From positions 1 through 64,000 of the forward strand of contig CAZPBY010000019.1 in the NCBI GenBank assembly GCA_964584785.1: a DNA stretch of 64,000 bases. The letters run 5' to 3'. The position numbers and the translations under genes are program-made. The first letter of the stretch is position 1. Each line of letters starts with the position of its first letter. The notes under the pieces are model-generated. The model was not told where the DNA came from. It saw nothing but the letters and a program-made list of their open reading frames with translations, and made no database searches. The DNA comes from JAHFTY01 sp964584785 (lineage in GTDB: Bacteria > Acidobacteriota > Terriglobia > 20CM-2-55-15). Below are positions 1-9,203 of the stretch, piece by piece.

Positions 1-20
1 GCCGCCATTTTGGATGGAGT

Positions 21-731
21 CTAGAAACTTCGCTTAAACGTGAGGGGTAACGTCGCACCACCTTGTTTGAATTCGCCGGCGATCTCGCCATCGGGAGTTA
101 GCTGGCCGCGATACGTTCCAGATATGACGCGCAGCTCAAGGTCAATCTGAGTATCTTTCAAGGTAACTGTTGAAACGGGATATGACTTATTACCGTCGTC
201 GACGGTTATCATCATCGCCGTAGCCGTTCCGTCTGCGGCACGCGATAGCGTCAAGCCAATACGCATGCTCTTGGCGCCGGCCGTCAGCGTTCCATCCCAG
301 CTCCCCTCGAAGTCCTTTGTCAACGCGCTGCTTCGAGGGGGTTCCACCACACGGGCCTCGCCAATTCGCTTGAGCTCGAAAGGAACGGCGCCTTTGGCGT
401 TGGCGGCCATGCCGGCGATGCTCTGTCCATCTGCAGACAACGTGCCTTCGAACTTCGGGTTACCTTCGATGCCGACCAGTTGAAAACGGACGGCTTTGTC
501 CGCAACCGCAATGCTGCTCAACGGCGCATTGACGGTTGTTGTTTTGGGAAAGGTCAATGAGCCGATCCACGAACCCGTTGGGTTCTTATCCAAATCGATG
601 GTTAGCGCGAAGTCCTGATCGGGCATGAGCACCTTGCCCTCCCAGTGTCCAACTCCGGCGGAATCGCCCTGCGCGAGAGCGGTTCCCGTAATCAACACGA
701 ATGTTGCGACAAAAAGTTTCCAATTCTTCAT
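21..731 (-). CDS. Secreted protein of unknown function
   Basis: A 236-residue protein with a clear N-terminal signal peptide (MKNWKLFVATFVLITGTALA, cut near AQG), so it is probably exported. The rest is beta-rich and seems to hold two similar halves of about 100 residues: each has a 'G.W.G.L' start, a middle strand segment, and a late 'F.G.L..DG..I.G' stretch (near residues 94-106 and 207-219). I do not recognise a named enzyme family. Its start overlaps the stop of the ADOP permease by 4 nt (ATGA), so it is probably the last gene of the PadR-ADOP operon. Function cannot be assigned. Confidence 0.8.
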   Translation of the reverse strand: MKNWKLFVATFVLITGTALAQGDSAGVGHWEGKVLMPDQDFALTIDLDKNPTGSWIGSLTFPKTTTVNAPLSSIAVADKAVRFQLVGIEGNPKFEGTLSADGQSIAGMAANAKGAVPFELKRIGEARVVEPPRSSALTKDFEGSWDGTLTAGAKSMRIGLTLSRAADGTATAMMITVDDGNKSYPVSTVTLKDTQIDLELRVISGTYRGQLTPDGEIAGEFKQGGATLPLTFKRSF

Positions 732-3439
732 AACGACCTCAATGCAAGGATAGGATCAATTGTTAGGGCTCGCCGAGCCGGGATCACGCTGGTCAGAAGC
801 GCGGCGATCACCAGCACCGCGATCACGAAAATGAGAATCAACGGGTCGAGCGGAGACACGTCGAAAAGAAATGTCTGAATCAAACCACCGATCTGCGCGC
901 CCAGGATCGCGCCACCTACAATTCCGAAAAATGCGAGCTTTAGACCCTGCCAGATGATCATCTTCAGAACGGCCGCAGGAGCGGCTCCGAGCGCGATGCG
1001 GACGCCGATTTCCTGCGTCCGTTGTCCGACCATGAACGCGAGCGATCCGTAAGCGCCGACCAACGCCAGCACCAGCGCCAGCAGGCCAACGACAGCGGAA
1101 ATCAAGACGGCCGTGCGGGCCAGACCGAATCCGTTCAGACTCGAACCGACCTGTTCTTCCATGGTCACGACGTTTTGAACCAAGACGTTGGCGTCGATCG
1201 ATCGGATTTCGGACTGGATTGTCGACGCCAAACTTTCCGGAGCAACTGCCGTTCGAATGTAAAACGTACGACTCGACGATATCGGCCGCCCCAACAGGCT
1301 CGACTGCGAAGACGGCAGGAAGAACTGCGGCCGCGCCGGCCGTCGCGGTTGGAGTCCGTTGCTCAGCTTGCTGGACTTCACGACGCCAACGACTTCCAGC
1401 AGCAGATCCGGCGCAGCCACCGTCCGGAACCGCTTACCGATAGGCGATTGACCGGGCCACAGATCCTCGGCCATGGTATCGCTGACGATCGTCATGGGTG
1501 TCCGGGATTGGCCATCGAATTCGGTGAACGCTCGTCCCTGGACGAAAGGTATCCCCATCGTTTGGAAATAGTCCGGGCTGACGAAGTTCATCTCGGTTCC
1601 AGCGAGAGCGCCGGTCAGAGACGGGTCCTGTCCCTCGGCCGACGCGCCGACGATGAACATGGAGTTCCCAAACGGCTTGAACACCGCCTCGGAAACGCTC
1701 TGCACTCCGGCGACACCGCGCAAACGCGATTCGATCGTCCGGTGCAGGGAAAGCGCCTGCGCGTCGTTGTATCCCGCTGTTGCGGGATCGACGTCGACGA
1801 GCAAAATATGGTCGCGCGCAAACCCTAAATCGAGCGACTGGAGATGCCGCAGACTTTCGATGAACATTCCCGCCACCATCAGGAATGCCACCGAGATCGC
1901 GAGTTGTGCGGCAACGAGCGATTGGCGCAAACGCTGACGCTGAGGCGCAATCGTGGTACGGATGTCCTGAAGATCCTTGTTGGGATTGGTTCGCGCGCTT
2001 CGAAGCGCCGGCACAACGCCGACAACAAGGGTCGTTATCACAACAAGTGTTGCGGCGTAAGCGACAACTCGCCAATCGACGCCGGCATCCATTCGAAGCG
2101 AAACGCCCTCGAACGCTTTCGGCTGAAGGTTCTCAATGAATCCCGTGGCCCAGGCTGCGGAGGCGGTGCCCATCAGACCGCCGGCCGCTGAAATCAGAAA
2201 TGCCTCAACGAGACACACACGCATGAGCTGCCATCGGCTTGCGCCCAGGGCAGCGCGAACGGCCATCTCGCCCCGGCGCGCGAGGCCTCGCGACAGAAAC
2301 AAACTGAGCACGTTGACCGATGCAATCAGCAGCACCGCTCCGGAAAGCAGCAGCAGGGTCGCCACGACGGCGGGCATCACGCTAAACACTGCCGGGTCGG
2401 GACGCGAACGGCGTTCCGGGAAAACGCGCAATCTTCGCTTCGCATTCGACTGCGGATACTGATCCTGCAATCGCCACGAAATCGTGTCTAGCGCGGCCTG
2501 AGCACTCTCCACAGTGACACCGGGCTTCAGTCGCGCGATGGCTCGAACCGTGGTGGTTGAGCGATTGTCCAGGTAGGCCTTCACGGGTGACAATTCGAGC
2601 GGCAGATAGGCGTCGAAATCCACGAGGCTGTCGGTGCCATGAAACGTCTTTGGAAGAACGCCGATAACCGTAAACGTCTGACCGTTCATCTTTATTTCCT
2701 TGCCGACAATCGAGGCGTCGCCCGCCAGATGCCTCGACCAGAAGGAATAACCGAGCACAACGATCGGCTCGGTCCCTCCGAGCTCGCCGTCGGCTGGACG
2801 GATCAGGCGTCCGAGAAACGGCTGAACTCCGAGCATCGAAAAGTAGTTGCCGGAGACCGCACTGGTGATCACGCGGTTGGTGCGCCCAGCGAATGTCAAT
2901 GCGTGAAACTCGTTGTCCCAGACCGCGATGTCTTCGAATATGTCGGAGGCGCTTTTGGAATCGCGATAGTCCGGAAACGAAAGCTGGGCATTCGGTATGG
3001 GAACTTCGGTCGAAATCGTCGTGAGTCGCGTCAGTTGATCCGGATTGCGCACCGGCAACGGCTTGAGGAGCCCGCCGTTGATCAAGCTGAACATCGCCGT
3101 ATTGATCGCGACGCCGAGCGCAATGGTCAGGATCGCGGTGATGGTGAAGACGGGATATTTGCGAAGCTGTCCGATCGAATAACGCGCATCCGCCCTCAAT
3201 TGATCGAACAGCCGCAAGCCGCGCGCCTCGCGTCCTTCTTCTTTATATCGTTCGACTGAGCCGAATTCGAGTCGAGCGCGGCGCAAGGCCTCCTTGCGCG
3301 TGATTGAGGACTGCGACATCAAATCGTCGGCGCGGGCTTCGATGTGGAACTGGAGTTCCTGCGCCATTTCGTCTTCGAACTGGGGACGCCGGCGCAAAAC
3401 GGCGGCCAGCGATCGAAGCTTTGCCCGGAGCACGGTCAC
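728..3439 (-). CDS. ADOP-family ABC permease (MacB/FtsX-like)
   Basis: A 903-residue permease of the acidobacterial duplicated orphan permease type. It begins with a cytoplasmic region of about 80 residues (ELQFHIEARADDL) followed by the hallmark 'DARYSIGQLRKYPVFT'. It then carries two MacB periplasmic-core plus FtsX units with transmembrane segments near residues 85-110, 360-440 and three near the C-terminus ('QEIGVRIALGAAP' is typical of the FtsX end). I chose the GTG at 3439 because it overlaps the TGA of the PadR gene (GTGA). An ATG further upstream would lie wholly inside padR. No ATPase gene is adjacent, which fits the 'orphan' label. The substrate is unknown; export of a peptide or lipid is a family-based guess. 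Confidence 0.9.
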   Translation of the reverse strand: MTVLRAKLRSLAAVLRRRPQFEDEMAQELQFHIEARADDLMSQSSITRKEALRRARLEFGSVERYKEEGREARGLRLFDQLRADARYSIGQLRKYPVFTITAILTIALGVAINTAMFSLINGGLLKPLPVRNPDQLTRLTTISTEVPIPNAQLSFPDYRDSKSASDIFEDIAVWDNEFHALTFAGRTNRVITSAVSGNYFSMLGVQPFLGRLIRPADGELGGTEPIVVLGYSFWSRHLAGDASIVGKEIKMNGQTFTVIGVLPKTFHGTDSLVDFDAYLPLELSPVKAYLDNRSTTTVRAIARLKPGVTVESAQAALDTISWRLQDQYPQSNAKRRLRVFPERRSRPDPAVFSVMPAVVATLLLLSGAVLLIASVNVLSLFLSRGLARRGEMAVRAALGASRWQLMRVCLVEAFLISAAGGLMGTASAAWATGFIENLQPKAFEGVSLRMDAGVDWRVVAYAATLVVITTLVVGVVPALRSARTNPNKDLQDIRTTIAPQRQRLRQSLVAAQLAISVAFLMVAGMFIESLRHLQSLDLGFARDHILLVDVDPATAGYNDAQALSLHRTIESRLRGVAGVQSVSEAVFKPFGNSMFIVGASAEGQDPSLTGALAGTEMNFVSPDYFQTMGIPFVQGRAFTEFDGQSRTPMTIVSDTMAEDLWPGQSPIGKRFRTVAAPDLLLEVVGVVKSSKLSNGLQPRRPARPQFFLPSSQSSLLGRPISSSRTFYIRTAVAPESLASTIQSEIRSIDANVLVQNVVTMEEQVGSSLNGFGLARTAVLISAVVGLLALVLALVGAYGSLAFMVGQRTQEIGVRIALGAAPAAVLKMIIWQGLKLAFFGIVGGAILGAQIGGLIQTFLFDVSPLDPLILIFVIAVLVIAALLTSVIPARRALTIDPILALRSL

Positions 3440-3768
3440 GCCTCCGAGGCGCGCAGCGCCATGTTCATCGCGGAGACGGTGCGGTTCCATCGCTCGGTCT
3501 CCTGCTTAAGCCGCTTCCGGCCGGCCGTGGTCAGGTTGTAGTACTTGGCTTTTCGATTGTTGTCCGATGTTCCCCACTCGGTCTCGAGGAATCCCTGATG
3601 TTCGAGTCGATAAAGCGCCGGATACAGCGCGCCCTGCTCAATACTCAACGCGTCCCCGGTGATCTGCTCGATACGCAGCAGAATTCCGTATCCATGCTCG
3701 GAGCCCAGCGACACGGCCTTGAGAATCAGCAAATCCAACGTTCCCGGTATGAGTTCCGCTTCTTCCAT
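3436..3768 (-). CDS. PadR-family transcriptional regulator (acidobacterial ADOP-linked type)
   Basis: About 110 residues from the ATG at 3768, which follows an AGGAG five bases upstream. The protein opens with 'MEEAELIPGTLDLLILKAVS' and continues with the winged-helix core 'GYGILLRIEQITGDAL' and 'GALYPALYRLEHQGFLETEWG', then 'YYNLTTAGRKRL'. This is the PadR subtype habitually found before ADOP permeases in Acidobacteriota. Members repress their own operon and the transporter gene. Its TGA overlaps the GTG of the permease. Extra in-frame codons upstream of 3768 would remove the promoter from untranslated DNA, so the shorter start is preferred. Confidence 0.9.
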   Translation of the reverse strand: MEEAELIPGTLDLLILKAVSLGSEHGYGILLRIEQITGDALSIEQGALYPALYRLEHQGFLETEWGTSDNNRKAKYYNLTTAGRKRLKQETERWNRTVSAMNMALRASEA

Positions 3769-3785
3769 TCCTTCTCCTATGCAAT

Positions 3786-3821
3786 TTAGGAGAATCATAA
3801 CACTCTTTCCTAAGCTGTCAA
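3786..3821 (-). promoter_or_regulatory. Sigma-70 promoter with inverted repeat before padR
   Basis: On the minus strand there is TTGACA (3821-3816), a 16-nt spacer and TATGAT (3799-3794), close to sigma-70 consensus, about 25 nt before the PadR start. An inverted repeat TTAGGA-N16-TCCTAA (3786-3791 and 3808-3813) straddles the -10 box. It is a plausible PadR autoregulation operator. Confidence 0.65.
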
Positions 3822-3944
3822 GGAGAGAGTCGTATCCGGCGTCCAACTAAAGGGTCGATGTGGCGTTTCAGTGTTTGCCCAAAGGAGGCATTTCGCTGAA
3901 GGCTGTGCCCACGCGCCGACTAAAGAAACGTTCGCTGCTCGAAT

Positions 3945-6464
3945 TTATCCGAGGTCGTCGATTAATGAGCGCAAGCGGGAGAGACGTTTGGGCCGATCCT
4001 CCGCAAACCGCTGGACGCCGGCGAAAATCGATGTGGCATCGAGGTGGGCTTCGGCGATCACGTCGGCTTCCAGGCCTCCGGTGAGCCATTGGTTATCCCA
4101 GTCCGACGTGAGGGAGTAGTTGTCCGTCAATGACCCCACATTACGGAGAGGCCATACGCGGCGAGTGCCGCTGCTGACAAACATCAGGTCCTGGCGCGCG
4201 GATCCCGGAAGAACGTTATTCCGATACGATTCCGGCTGATGATCGAACAGTTCCTCGCTGATCGCCGCGATAACCTTTACATTGATACCGGCTGCTTCCA
4301 GTTTCGGAAGAATGCTGACGAGATTGAACGTGGCGCTCGATCCCTGCGACACGACATATCCGTGCTTCGGTTTTCCCGGTGTGAAGTCGCGAATGACGTA
4401 CAGGCCTTTTGCGGCGGCCTTCAAATCCGTATCCGCAAATTTCGTGCGATCCGCGACCGGGAAATCGGGCCGTGCCACTTCAATGACAATGATACCCACT
4501 CTTTTCTCTCGGGCCGCGATTTCCGCCGCAGCGAAGTAGCCGGCGGCGACATCGTTGTAGTCCCAGAAGCTGAGGTTGATAACTTGCCCGCGTGGGAATA
4601 GCTTCCACACCTGCGGTGAGAAAATGCCGAAGTGCGTGCGCGCATCCGCGGCGGTTTCGGGTCCGGAGTGTCCGGCGAGGATGTGCAGCACACCGGTGCG
4701 GAATTTGCTGTCCTGATTCTGCTGACTCCAGACGCGCGCCGGCAGATACATCAAAGGAGTGAAGGCGCCGTACGTGCCGCTGAAAGCCCAAACGCCGGCG
4801 AATTTGTCGGGATCGACCGACGCACTCTGGCTCACCAGACCGATCGCGCTCGACGCGTTCCCTGCTTCCTGAATCGCGGCTTTCAATCGAGTACCCAACG
4901 GGTTCGTTTCAGGATCGTAGTGTCCCCAGATGCTGCCGTGTTCCAGGTTGACCGACTCCGAAAGATCCGCGGCCAGCGTCAGCACGCGATTACCGGTGAC
5001 ATAGTTCAACCACTTCACGATCTCCGACACCGCGCGGCGCGCCCCGGCCACTTCGCCGTACTTTCGGAACAACGCAATCTTCACTTCTTTTTCCGCGCCG
5101 GAGATCGAATTCGTGACTTTCACGGCCTGCGCCGTTTCCGGAAGATTCGCCACTTGCAAACGTTCGTCGAGGAATGGATCGCGATCGACCTGGATGCGAA
5201 GCGGAAACTCATCCTTCACGGTGTCCCCGATTTCGACCAGGCGATCGGCAAGCCAGTCACCCAAACCGTTCTTGTCGAGCACGGACATCGCGACATCGAT
5301 ATTGGTCTTGAACTGGATCAGCCTTTCGCGCGGATCCGACACCGGACCGTTGTGCATTCCCTCGAATTGCACGCCGTAACGTTTTTCGAACGTACGCGCA
5401 AGGTTGACGATGTATTCCGTGTTCATCTTGAAGCCGTAGGGATGGCTTGGATAGCCGACGATCTGATCGCCGGCATCGGGGATCTTGCCGTTGACCGCGG
5501 CAGGCCAGTATCCCTTGGTGGTTTTTCCGAAGACGATCATGGGCCGGCGGTCGGTGGGGTCCCACGTCTCCATTCTTTTGAGGATGCGAACGATTTGATC
5601 GTAGTCGTGACCGTCGGGAATCGAGAACACGTTCCAGCCATACGACGTCCACTGGTCGATCAATCTGTAGCCGTCGAACTTACGATGAACGACGCCGCCG
5701 AGCAGCGAATCGTCGATGCCGGCGTTGTTGTCCGAAAAGAAAACACGAAGGCGTTTTCCCACCTGCAGCGCGATGGCCTGCGTCTTCAGTTCCTGAGAGT
5801 GCCCGGCGCACATCGCGAATTCGCCTTCGAACGCGATGACTTTCGGCGATCCCATCGGTGCGCCGGCAACGTCCCAGAATGCGGCTTTTCCGGCAGCTGT
5901 CGCGATCCCGATGCCTGAAGGTCCGCCGTTGACGTCGTTGGTCACGTCCGTCGATTCGATATGTCCGGAGAGAGCGCGAATCCCGCGCCCTTTCGCCTGA
6001 GCAAACAAAGGATGATCCTGAAGACCCGCGTCGGAAAGCAGCGTCTTCAGCGCTCCCGCTCCGCGGCGAAAGCCGAGCGCATCCACCGGCAGCATCGCGA
6101 CATCGGGCGCGACGTGGTATCGCCGATCGCCTGTCTTTTGATATTTGCGGTAGAGCGCCTCACCCATGATCATCCACAAGGCGTAACATGTCGGAGCACA
6201 GTGTCCTGCGGCAAGCATAAATTTGTCGGAGTAAGGATGTTTGGGACGCCGGTAGTCGAACCGCAGCCCGCCCATTTCCGGTCCCGCCAGATGAGTACAC
6301 ACATTGAACGGCGTGTACGCCAGAGGGCCGCCAAAATGTCCGGTCTGCGAGTAATTCCCGAGCAGCGTCAGGGTCATGCAGGTCATGAACCCGATGTCTT
6401 CCAGCTCCGAATACTGCGGGGTTGTTGAAATCCTTTCAGACCCGGACGAAGTTTGAACGCTCAT
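3945..6464 (-). CDS. Transketolase-like thiamine-diphosphate enzyme
   Basis: An 839-residue protein with the three-domain order of transketolase. The N-terminal ThDP domain has a 'GEF...DNN' version of the GDG-x-NN cofactor motif (near residues 213-247). A middle pyrimidine-binding domain and a C-terminal transketolase domain ('DLMFVSSGTRRVWPLRN') follow. It is longer than classical transketolase (about 660) and lacks the signature stretches I would expect for phosphoketolase or pyruvate dehydrogenase E1, so the exact donor and acceptor are unclear. The ATG at 6464 follows an AAGGGA sequence. It stands alone, with no pentose-phosphate genes nearby. Confidence 0.8.
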   Translation of the reverse strand: MSVQTSSGSERISTTPQYSELEDIGFMTCMTLTLLGNYSQTGHFGGPLAYTPFNVCTHLAGPEMGGLRFDYRRPKHPYSDKFMLAAGHCAPTCYALWMIMGEALYRKYQKTGDRRYHVAPDVAMLPVDALGFRRGAGALKTLLSDAGLQDHPLFAQAKGRGIRALSGHIESTDVTNDVNGGPSGIGIATAAGKAAFWDVAGAPMGSPKVIAFEGEFAMCAGHSQELKTQAIALQVGKRLRVFFSDNNAGIDDSLLGGVVHRKFDGYRLIDQWTSYGWNVFSIPDGHDYDQIVRILKRMETWDPTDRRPMIVFGKTTKGYWPAAVNGKIPDAGDQIVGYPSHPYGFKMNTEYIVNLARTFEKRYGVQFEGMHNGPVSDPRERLIQFKTNIDVAMSVLDKNGLGDWLADRLVEIGDTVKDEFPLRIQVDRDPFLDERLQVANLPETAQAVKVTNSISGAEKEVKIALFRKYGEVAGARRAVSEIVKWLNYVTGNRVLTLAADLSESVNLEHGSIWGHYDPETNPLGTRLKAAIQEAGNASSAIGLVSQSASVDPDKFAGVWAFSGTYGAFTPLMYLPARVWSQQNQDSKFRTGVLHILAGHSGPETAADARTHFGIFSPQVWKLFPRGQVINLSFWDYNDVAAGYFAAAEIAAREKRVGIIVIEVARPDFPVADRTKFADTDLKAAAKGLYVIRDFTPGKPKHGYVVSQGSSATFNLVSILPKLEAAGINVKVIAAISEELFDHQPESYRNNVLPGSARQDLMFVSSGTRRVWPLRNVGSLTDNYSLTSDWDNQWLTGGLEADVIAEAHLDATSIFAGVQRFAEDRPKRLSRLRSLIDDLG

Positions 6465-6575
6465 CAAAAATCCCTTCCCATTAAATCAGGCGTGCGGACT
6501 CACGGATTTTAGCGGACCGCGTGATCAGCGGCAACTCGCGATTCCGGATTTTCGGTGGCATACTTACTGGCGATT

Positions 6576-7508
6576 ATGACCCATGCGCCACGTGCCTTTG
6601 GCTTGATTGCGCTGGTCGTCTTCGCTGGTTGTTCGACGTCGAGGCCGTCAAGGTACAGCGGCCCGTTGATTTCATCGAAGACCAGCATGGCGACAGCCTG
6701 GGAATTTCCGAAGAACCCTCTGAACGATCCCTCGCTGGACGATTCGAAGCTATCGAAGGAGATCAAGTGGGGTTTCAAGATATTCACCAATACGCCCGGC
6801 GAGGTGCCGCAGCTTGCTCCGGGAAAGATGTCGTGCAACAACTGCCATCTGAACGGCGGACAGCGCGAACGGTCGCTGCCTCTGGTCGGTGTCGCCGGAG
6901 CGTTTCCGGAGTACAACAGGCGTTCGGGACGGCTGTACAGCTTGAACGATCGTGTCGTGGATTGTTTCCTTCGCAGCGAGAACGCCACCAGCGCCATCGA
7001 GGCCGTGCCCCCGACGCCGACATCCAAGGAAGTCCTCGCCGTCTCGGCGTATCTCACCTGGCTCGCAAAAGGCTACGAAGTCGGCAAGAACCCCGCCTGG
7101 CGCGGTCAGAATACGATTGAAACGCCGAAGCTGCTTCCCGTCGCCAAGCTCGATTCGAAGAAAGGCGAAGAACTGTATGCCGAGCGGTGTGCCAATTGCC
7201 ATGGCGACCAAGGCCAGGGCGTCTTCATCGGCGACAAGAAGCCTGGCCCGTTGTGGGGCGAGAATTCCTGGAACGACGGCGCCGGCGCGGCGCGGGTTTA
7301 CACGCTTGCCGGCATCATTCGTTACTCGATGCCTTACATGAATCCCGGCAGTCTCACGGATGAAGAAGCGCAGCATCTGGCTGCCTTCATCAATTCCAAA
7401 CCGCGCCCTTCGTACCCGTACAAGCACAACGATTACACAACCGAAAAACTTCCGCCCGACGCTGTGTACTATCCGCAACGGTCCACTGAACTGCGGCCGC
7501 AGGATTAG
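6576..7508 (+). CDS. Dihaem c-type cytochrome, thiosulfate dehydrogenase (TsdA)-like lipoprotein
   Basis: About 310 residues. The N-terminus from the ATG at 6576 is a lipoprotein signal (GLIALVVFAGC, lipobox Cys19). Two haem c motifs are visible: CNNCH at residues 87-91 and CANCH at 205-209. The first half matches the TsdA pattern: 'GFKIFTNTP' before haem 1, then 'LVGVAGAFPEYNRRSGR' and 'DRVVDCFLRSEN'. In characterised TsdA a Cys in this last segment is an axial ligand of haem 1; here it is Cys130. Family members oxidise thiosulfate to tetrathionate or run the reverse. A GTG 21 nt upstream is possible but would spoil the signal peptide. The NHL gene follows after 9 nt. Confidence 0.82.
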   Translation: MTHAPRAFGLIALVVFAGCSTSRPSRYSGPLISSKTSMATAWEFPKNPLNDPSLDDSKLSKEIKWGFKIFTNTPGEVPQLAPGKMSCNNCHLNGGQRERSLPLVGVAGAFPEYNRRSGRLYSLNDRVVDCFLRSENATSAIEAVPPTPTSKEVLAVSAYLTWLAKGYEVGKNPAWRGQNTIETPKLLPVAKLDSKKGEELYAERCANCHGDQGQGVFIGDKKPGPLWGENSWNDGAGAARVYTLAGIIRYSMPYMNPGSLTDEEAQHLAAFINSKPRPSYPYKHNDYTTEKLPPDAVYYPQRSTELRPQD

Positions 7509-7517
7509 GAGCCTCCA

Positions 7518-8558
7518 TTGAGACGACTGAGCAGGGTTCTGTTCGCTTCGATTCTCTGCATTCCCATCGTGTCCGGCGTGCGGATGCCGGCGCAAACTCG
7601 GCCGAAGGGTGTGCCGAAGTTCCAGGTCGATCCGTCATGGCCGAAGAGCAAACCCGACAACTGGGTGTGGGGCGGCGCGGACGTGCTCGGAATCAATGCC
7701 GATCGGCGCGATAACCACGTCTGGGTGACCACGCGCGGTCAGATCGCGGAGTTCGATCCGTCCGGCAACCTCCTTCAAGTGTGGAACGCAAAGGGTGAAG
7801 GCAACAAGTGGACAACGATCCACGGGCTGTTCCTCGATCACAACAACTTCATCTGGACCACGGGCCGAGAACAGCATCAAGTCCTGAAATTCACGCGCGA
7901 CGGCAAGCTGGTGCTCGAGATCGGGAAGTTCAATGAAACCGCAGGCAGCAACGATACCGAACGCATGGGCAGACCGGCCGAGATTTGGGTTTCACCCACG
8001 ACGAATGAAGTGTTCGTTGCGGATGGCTATACGAACCGGCGCGTGATCGTCTTCGATGGAACGACGGGAAAATATCTTCGTCACTGGGGCGCCTACGGCA
8101 AGCCGCCCGACGATAAGGCTCGCAATTCTCTAAGCGCGGCAGATTCGACGCCGCCGCCTCAGTTCAACATCCCGCACGGGATCACCGGTTCGCGCGATGG
8201 ACTGATCTACCTCGCGGACCGCACGAATAGCCGGGTTCAGGCATTCAAACCGAATGGCGAGTTCGTCAAGGAGTGCATCACACGTCCCGGTTCGGGCGGC
8301 GCATTTTCGGTCGCGCTGTCGCACGATCCGGAGCAGGAGTTTCTCTACGTTCCGGATGGCACGCAACACCGGATCTGGATCATCCGTCGAAGCAGCATGG
8401 AAGTCGTCGGGCAGTTTTCGCACGAAGGCCGCGAAGTCGGAGAACTCGGCCGTCCGCACAACATCACGGTGGATGGGCTCGGCAACATTTATGTGTCCGA
8501 AGCCGATCCGGGAAGGCGTGCCCAGAAGTTCACGTTCAAGGGCTTCGGCACACCGTAG
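7518..8558 (+). CDS. Secreted NHL-repeat beta-propeller protein
   Basis: 346 residues starting at a TTG preceded by AGGAG with 6-nt spacing. There is an N-terminal signal peptide ending near 'GVRMPAQT', then a six-bladed propeller built from NHL repeats: 'IAEFDPSGNLLQVW', 'VLKFTRDGKLVLEIG', 'NRRVIVFDGTTGKYLRHWG', 'NSRVQAFKPNGEFVKE', 'VGELGRPHNITVDGLGNIYV'. This architecture is shared by peptidyl-alpha-hydroxyglycine lyase-like proteins and many acidobacterial secreted proteins. It sits 9 nt after the TsdA-like cytochrome, so the two are probably co-transcribed and both act outside the cytoplasmic membrane. The reaction is unknown. Confidence 0.82.
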   Translation: MRRLSRVLFASILCIPIVSGVRMPAQTRPKGVPKFQVDPSWPKSKPDNWVWGGADVLGINADRRDNHVWVTTRGQIAEFDPSGNLLQVWNAKGEGNKWTTIHGLFLDHNNFIWTTGREQHQVLKFTRDGKLVLEIGKFNETAGSNDTERMGRPAEIWVSPTTNEVFVADGYTNRRVIVFDGTTGKYLRHWGAYGKPPDDKARNSLSAADSTPPPQFNIPHGITGSRDGLIYLADRTNSRVQAFKPNGEFVKECITRPGSGGAFSVALSHDPEQEFLYVPDGTQHRIWIIRRSSMEVVGQFSHEGREVGELGRPHNITVDGLGNIYVSEADPGRRAQKFTFKGFGTP

Positions 8559-8595
8559 GAGTCGCCGATGGGCGCGACCGGGAAGCGCAGCCTCG

Positions 8596-8691
8596 GTGCC
8601 CCGTCGCTACCGCTCCGGGTACTGACATTTGTCGCATCCCGCCTCCTGCGTCGAGTCACTGTCAGTACCCGGGGCGGTAGCGACGGGGCAC
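8596..8691. repeat. Long hairpin repeat, family B copy 1
   Basis: Two 32-nt arms (8596-8627 and 8660-8691) are inverted copies with a single mismatch, separated by 32 nt. The arms carry the GC-rich core CCCCGTCGCTACCGCTCCGG. A related core occurs in the hairpin at 57671-57767. It directly follows the NHL gene and reads open in the frame of the next gene, which would falsely extend that gene's N-terminus. Confidence 0.85.
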
Positions 8692-8729
8692 GTTTCGCTT
8701 TTGCAAAGCCGATCTTTGTTGCCTTCCTG

Positions 8730-9203
8730 ATGGGTTGTACCGTTTCGTTGCTCACCTCAGCTACGCTGACGGCACGCCTGGTCATTCCCGCCACGATTTA
8801 CTGGAGCTTCATACCGCTTGTCCAGATCGGGTCGTTGTATATGGTGTGGCGCCATGATCGCGGCAATGTCTCGTTCCGTCGATTGATCGACAAGTTCTTC
8901 GCGGGCTACACGCCGTGGTCGATTTTTCTCATCGGGCTGTCGCTAATCTGGGCCTTCCTGTCGCCCCACAACAATGCTGTGGAAGCGGCGATCGCGAATG
9001 TCTGGCTCTTCGGCGGCTCCGTCGCGGCATCGATTGCGTCGGTGTACGTCGACTTTCGTTTTTTCCGATTGGTTCTCGGAAGAACACCACGCCGCGCGGG
9101 TCGGGACTTGCTGGTTCAGCGACTGATCTCGTGGAGCACGATCCTTTTTATTATCGGAGCTCCAACCGCCTGGTCGGAAATCGTCGGAAGAATAAGCGGG
9201 TGA
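8730..9203 (+). CDS. Small integral membrane protein of unknown function
   Basis: About 157 residues from the ATG at 8730 (MGCTVSLLTSATLTARLVIP), with four hydrophobic segments typical of a small multi-pass membrane protein ('PATIYWSFIPLVQIGSLYMV', 'WSIFLIGLSLIWAFL', 'NVWLFGGSVAASIASVYV', 'WSTILFIIGAP'). The frame stays open back to 8568, but that extra stretch is the hairpin repeat and gives an atypical Arg/Ser-rich sequence, so I reject it. A start between 8692 and 8730 is also possible. I do not recognise the family. Confidence 0.6.
   Translation: MGCTVSLLTSATLTARLVIPATIYWSFIPLVQIGSLYMVWRHDRGNVSFRRLIDKFFAGYTPWSIFLIGLSLIWAFLSPHNNAVEAAIANVWLFGGSVAASIASVYVDFRFFRLVLGRTPRRAGRDLLVQRLISWSTILFIIGAPTAWSEIVGRISG

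Noticed and set aside
4632..5918. Long plus-strand open frame of 428 codons opposite the transketolase-like gene
   Set aside because: Arg/His-rich composition without any family pattern; it is the antisense reading of a high-GC coding region whose minus-strand product has clear transketolase motifs.
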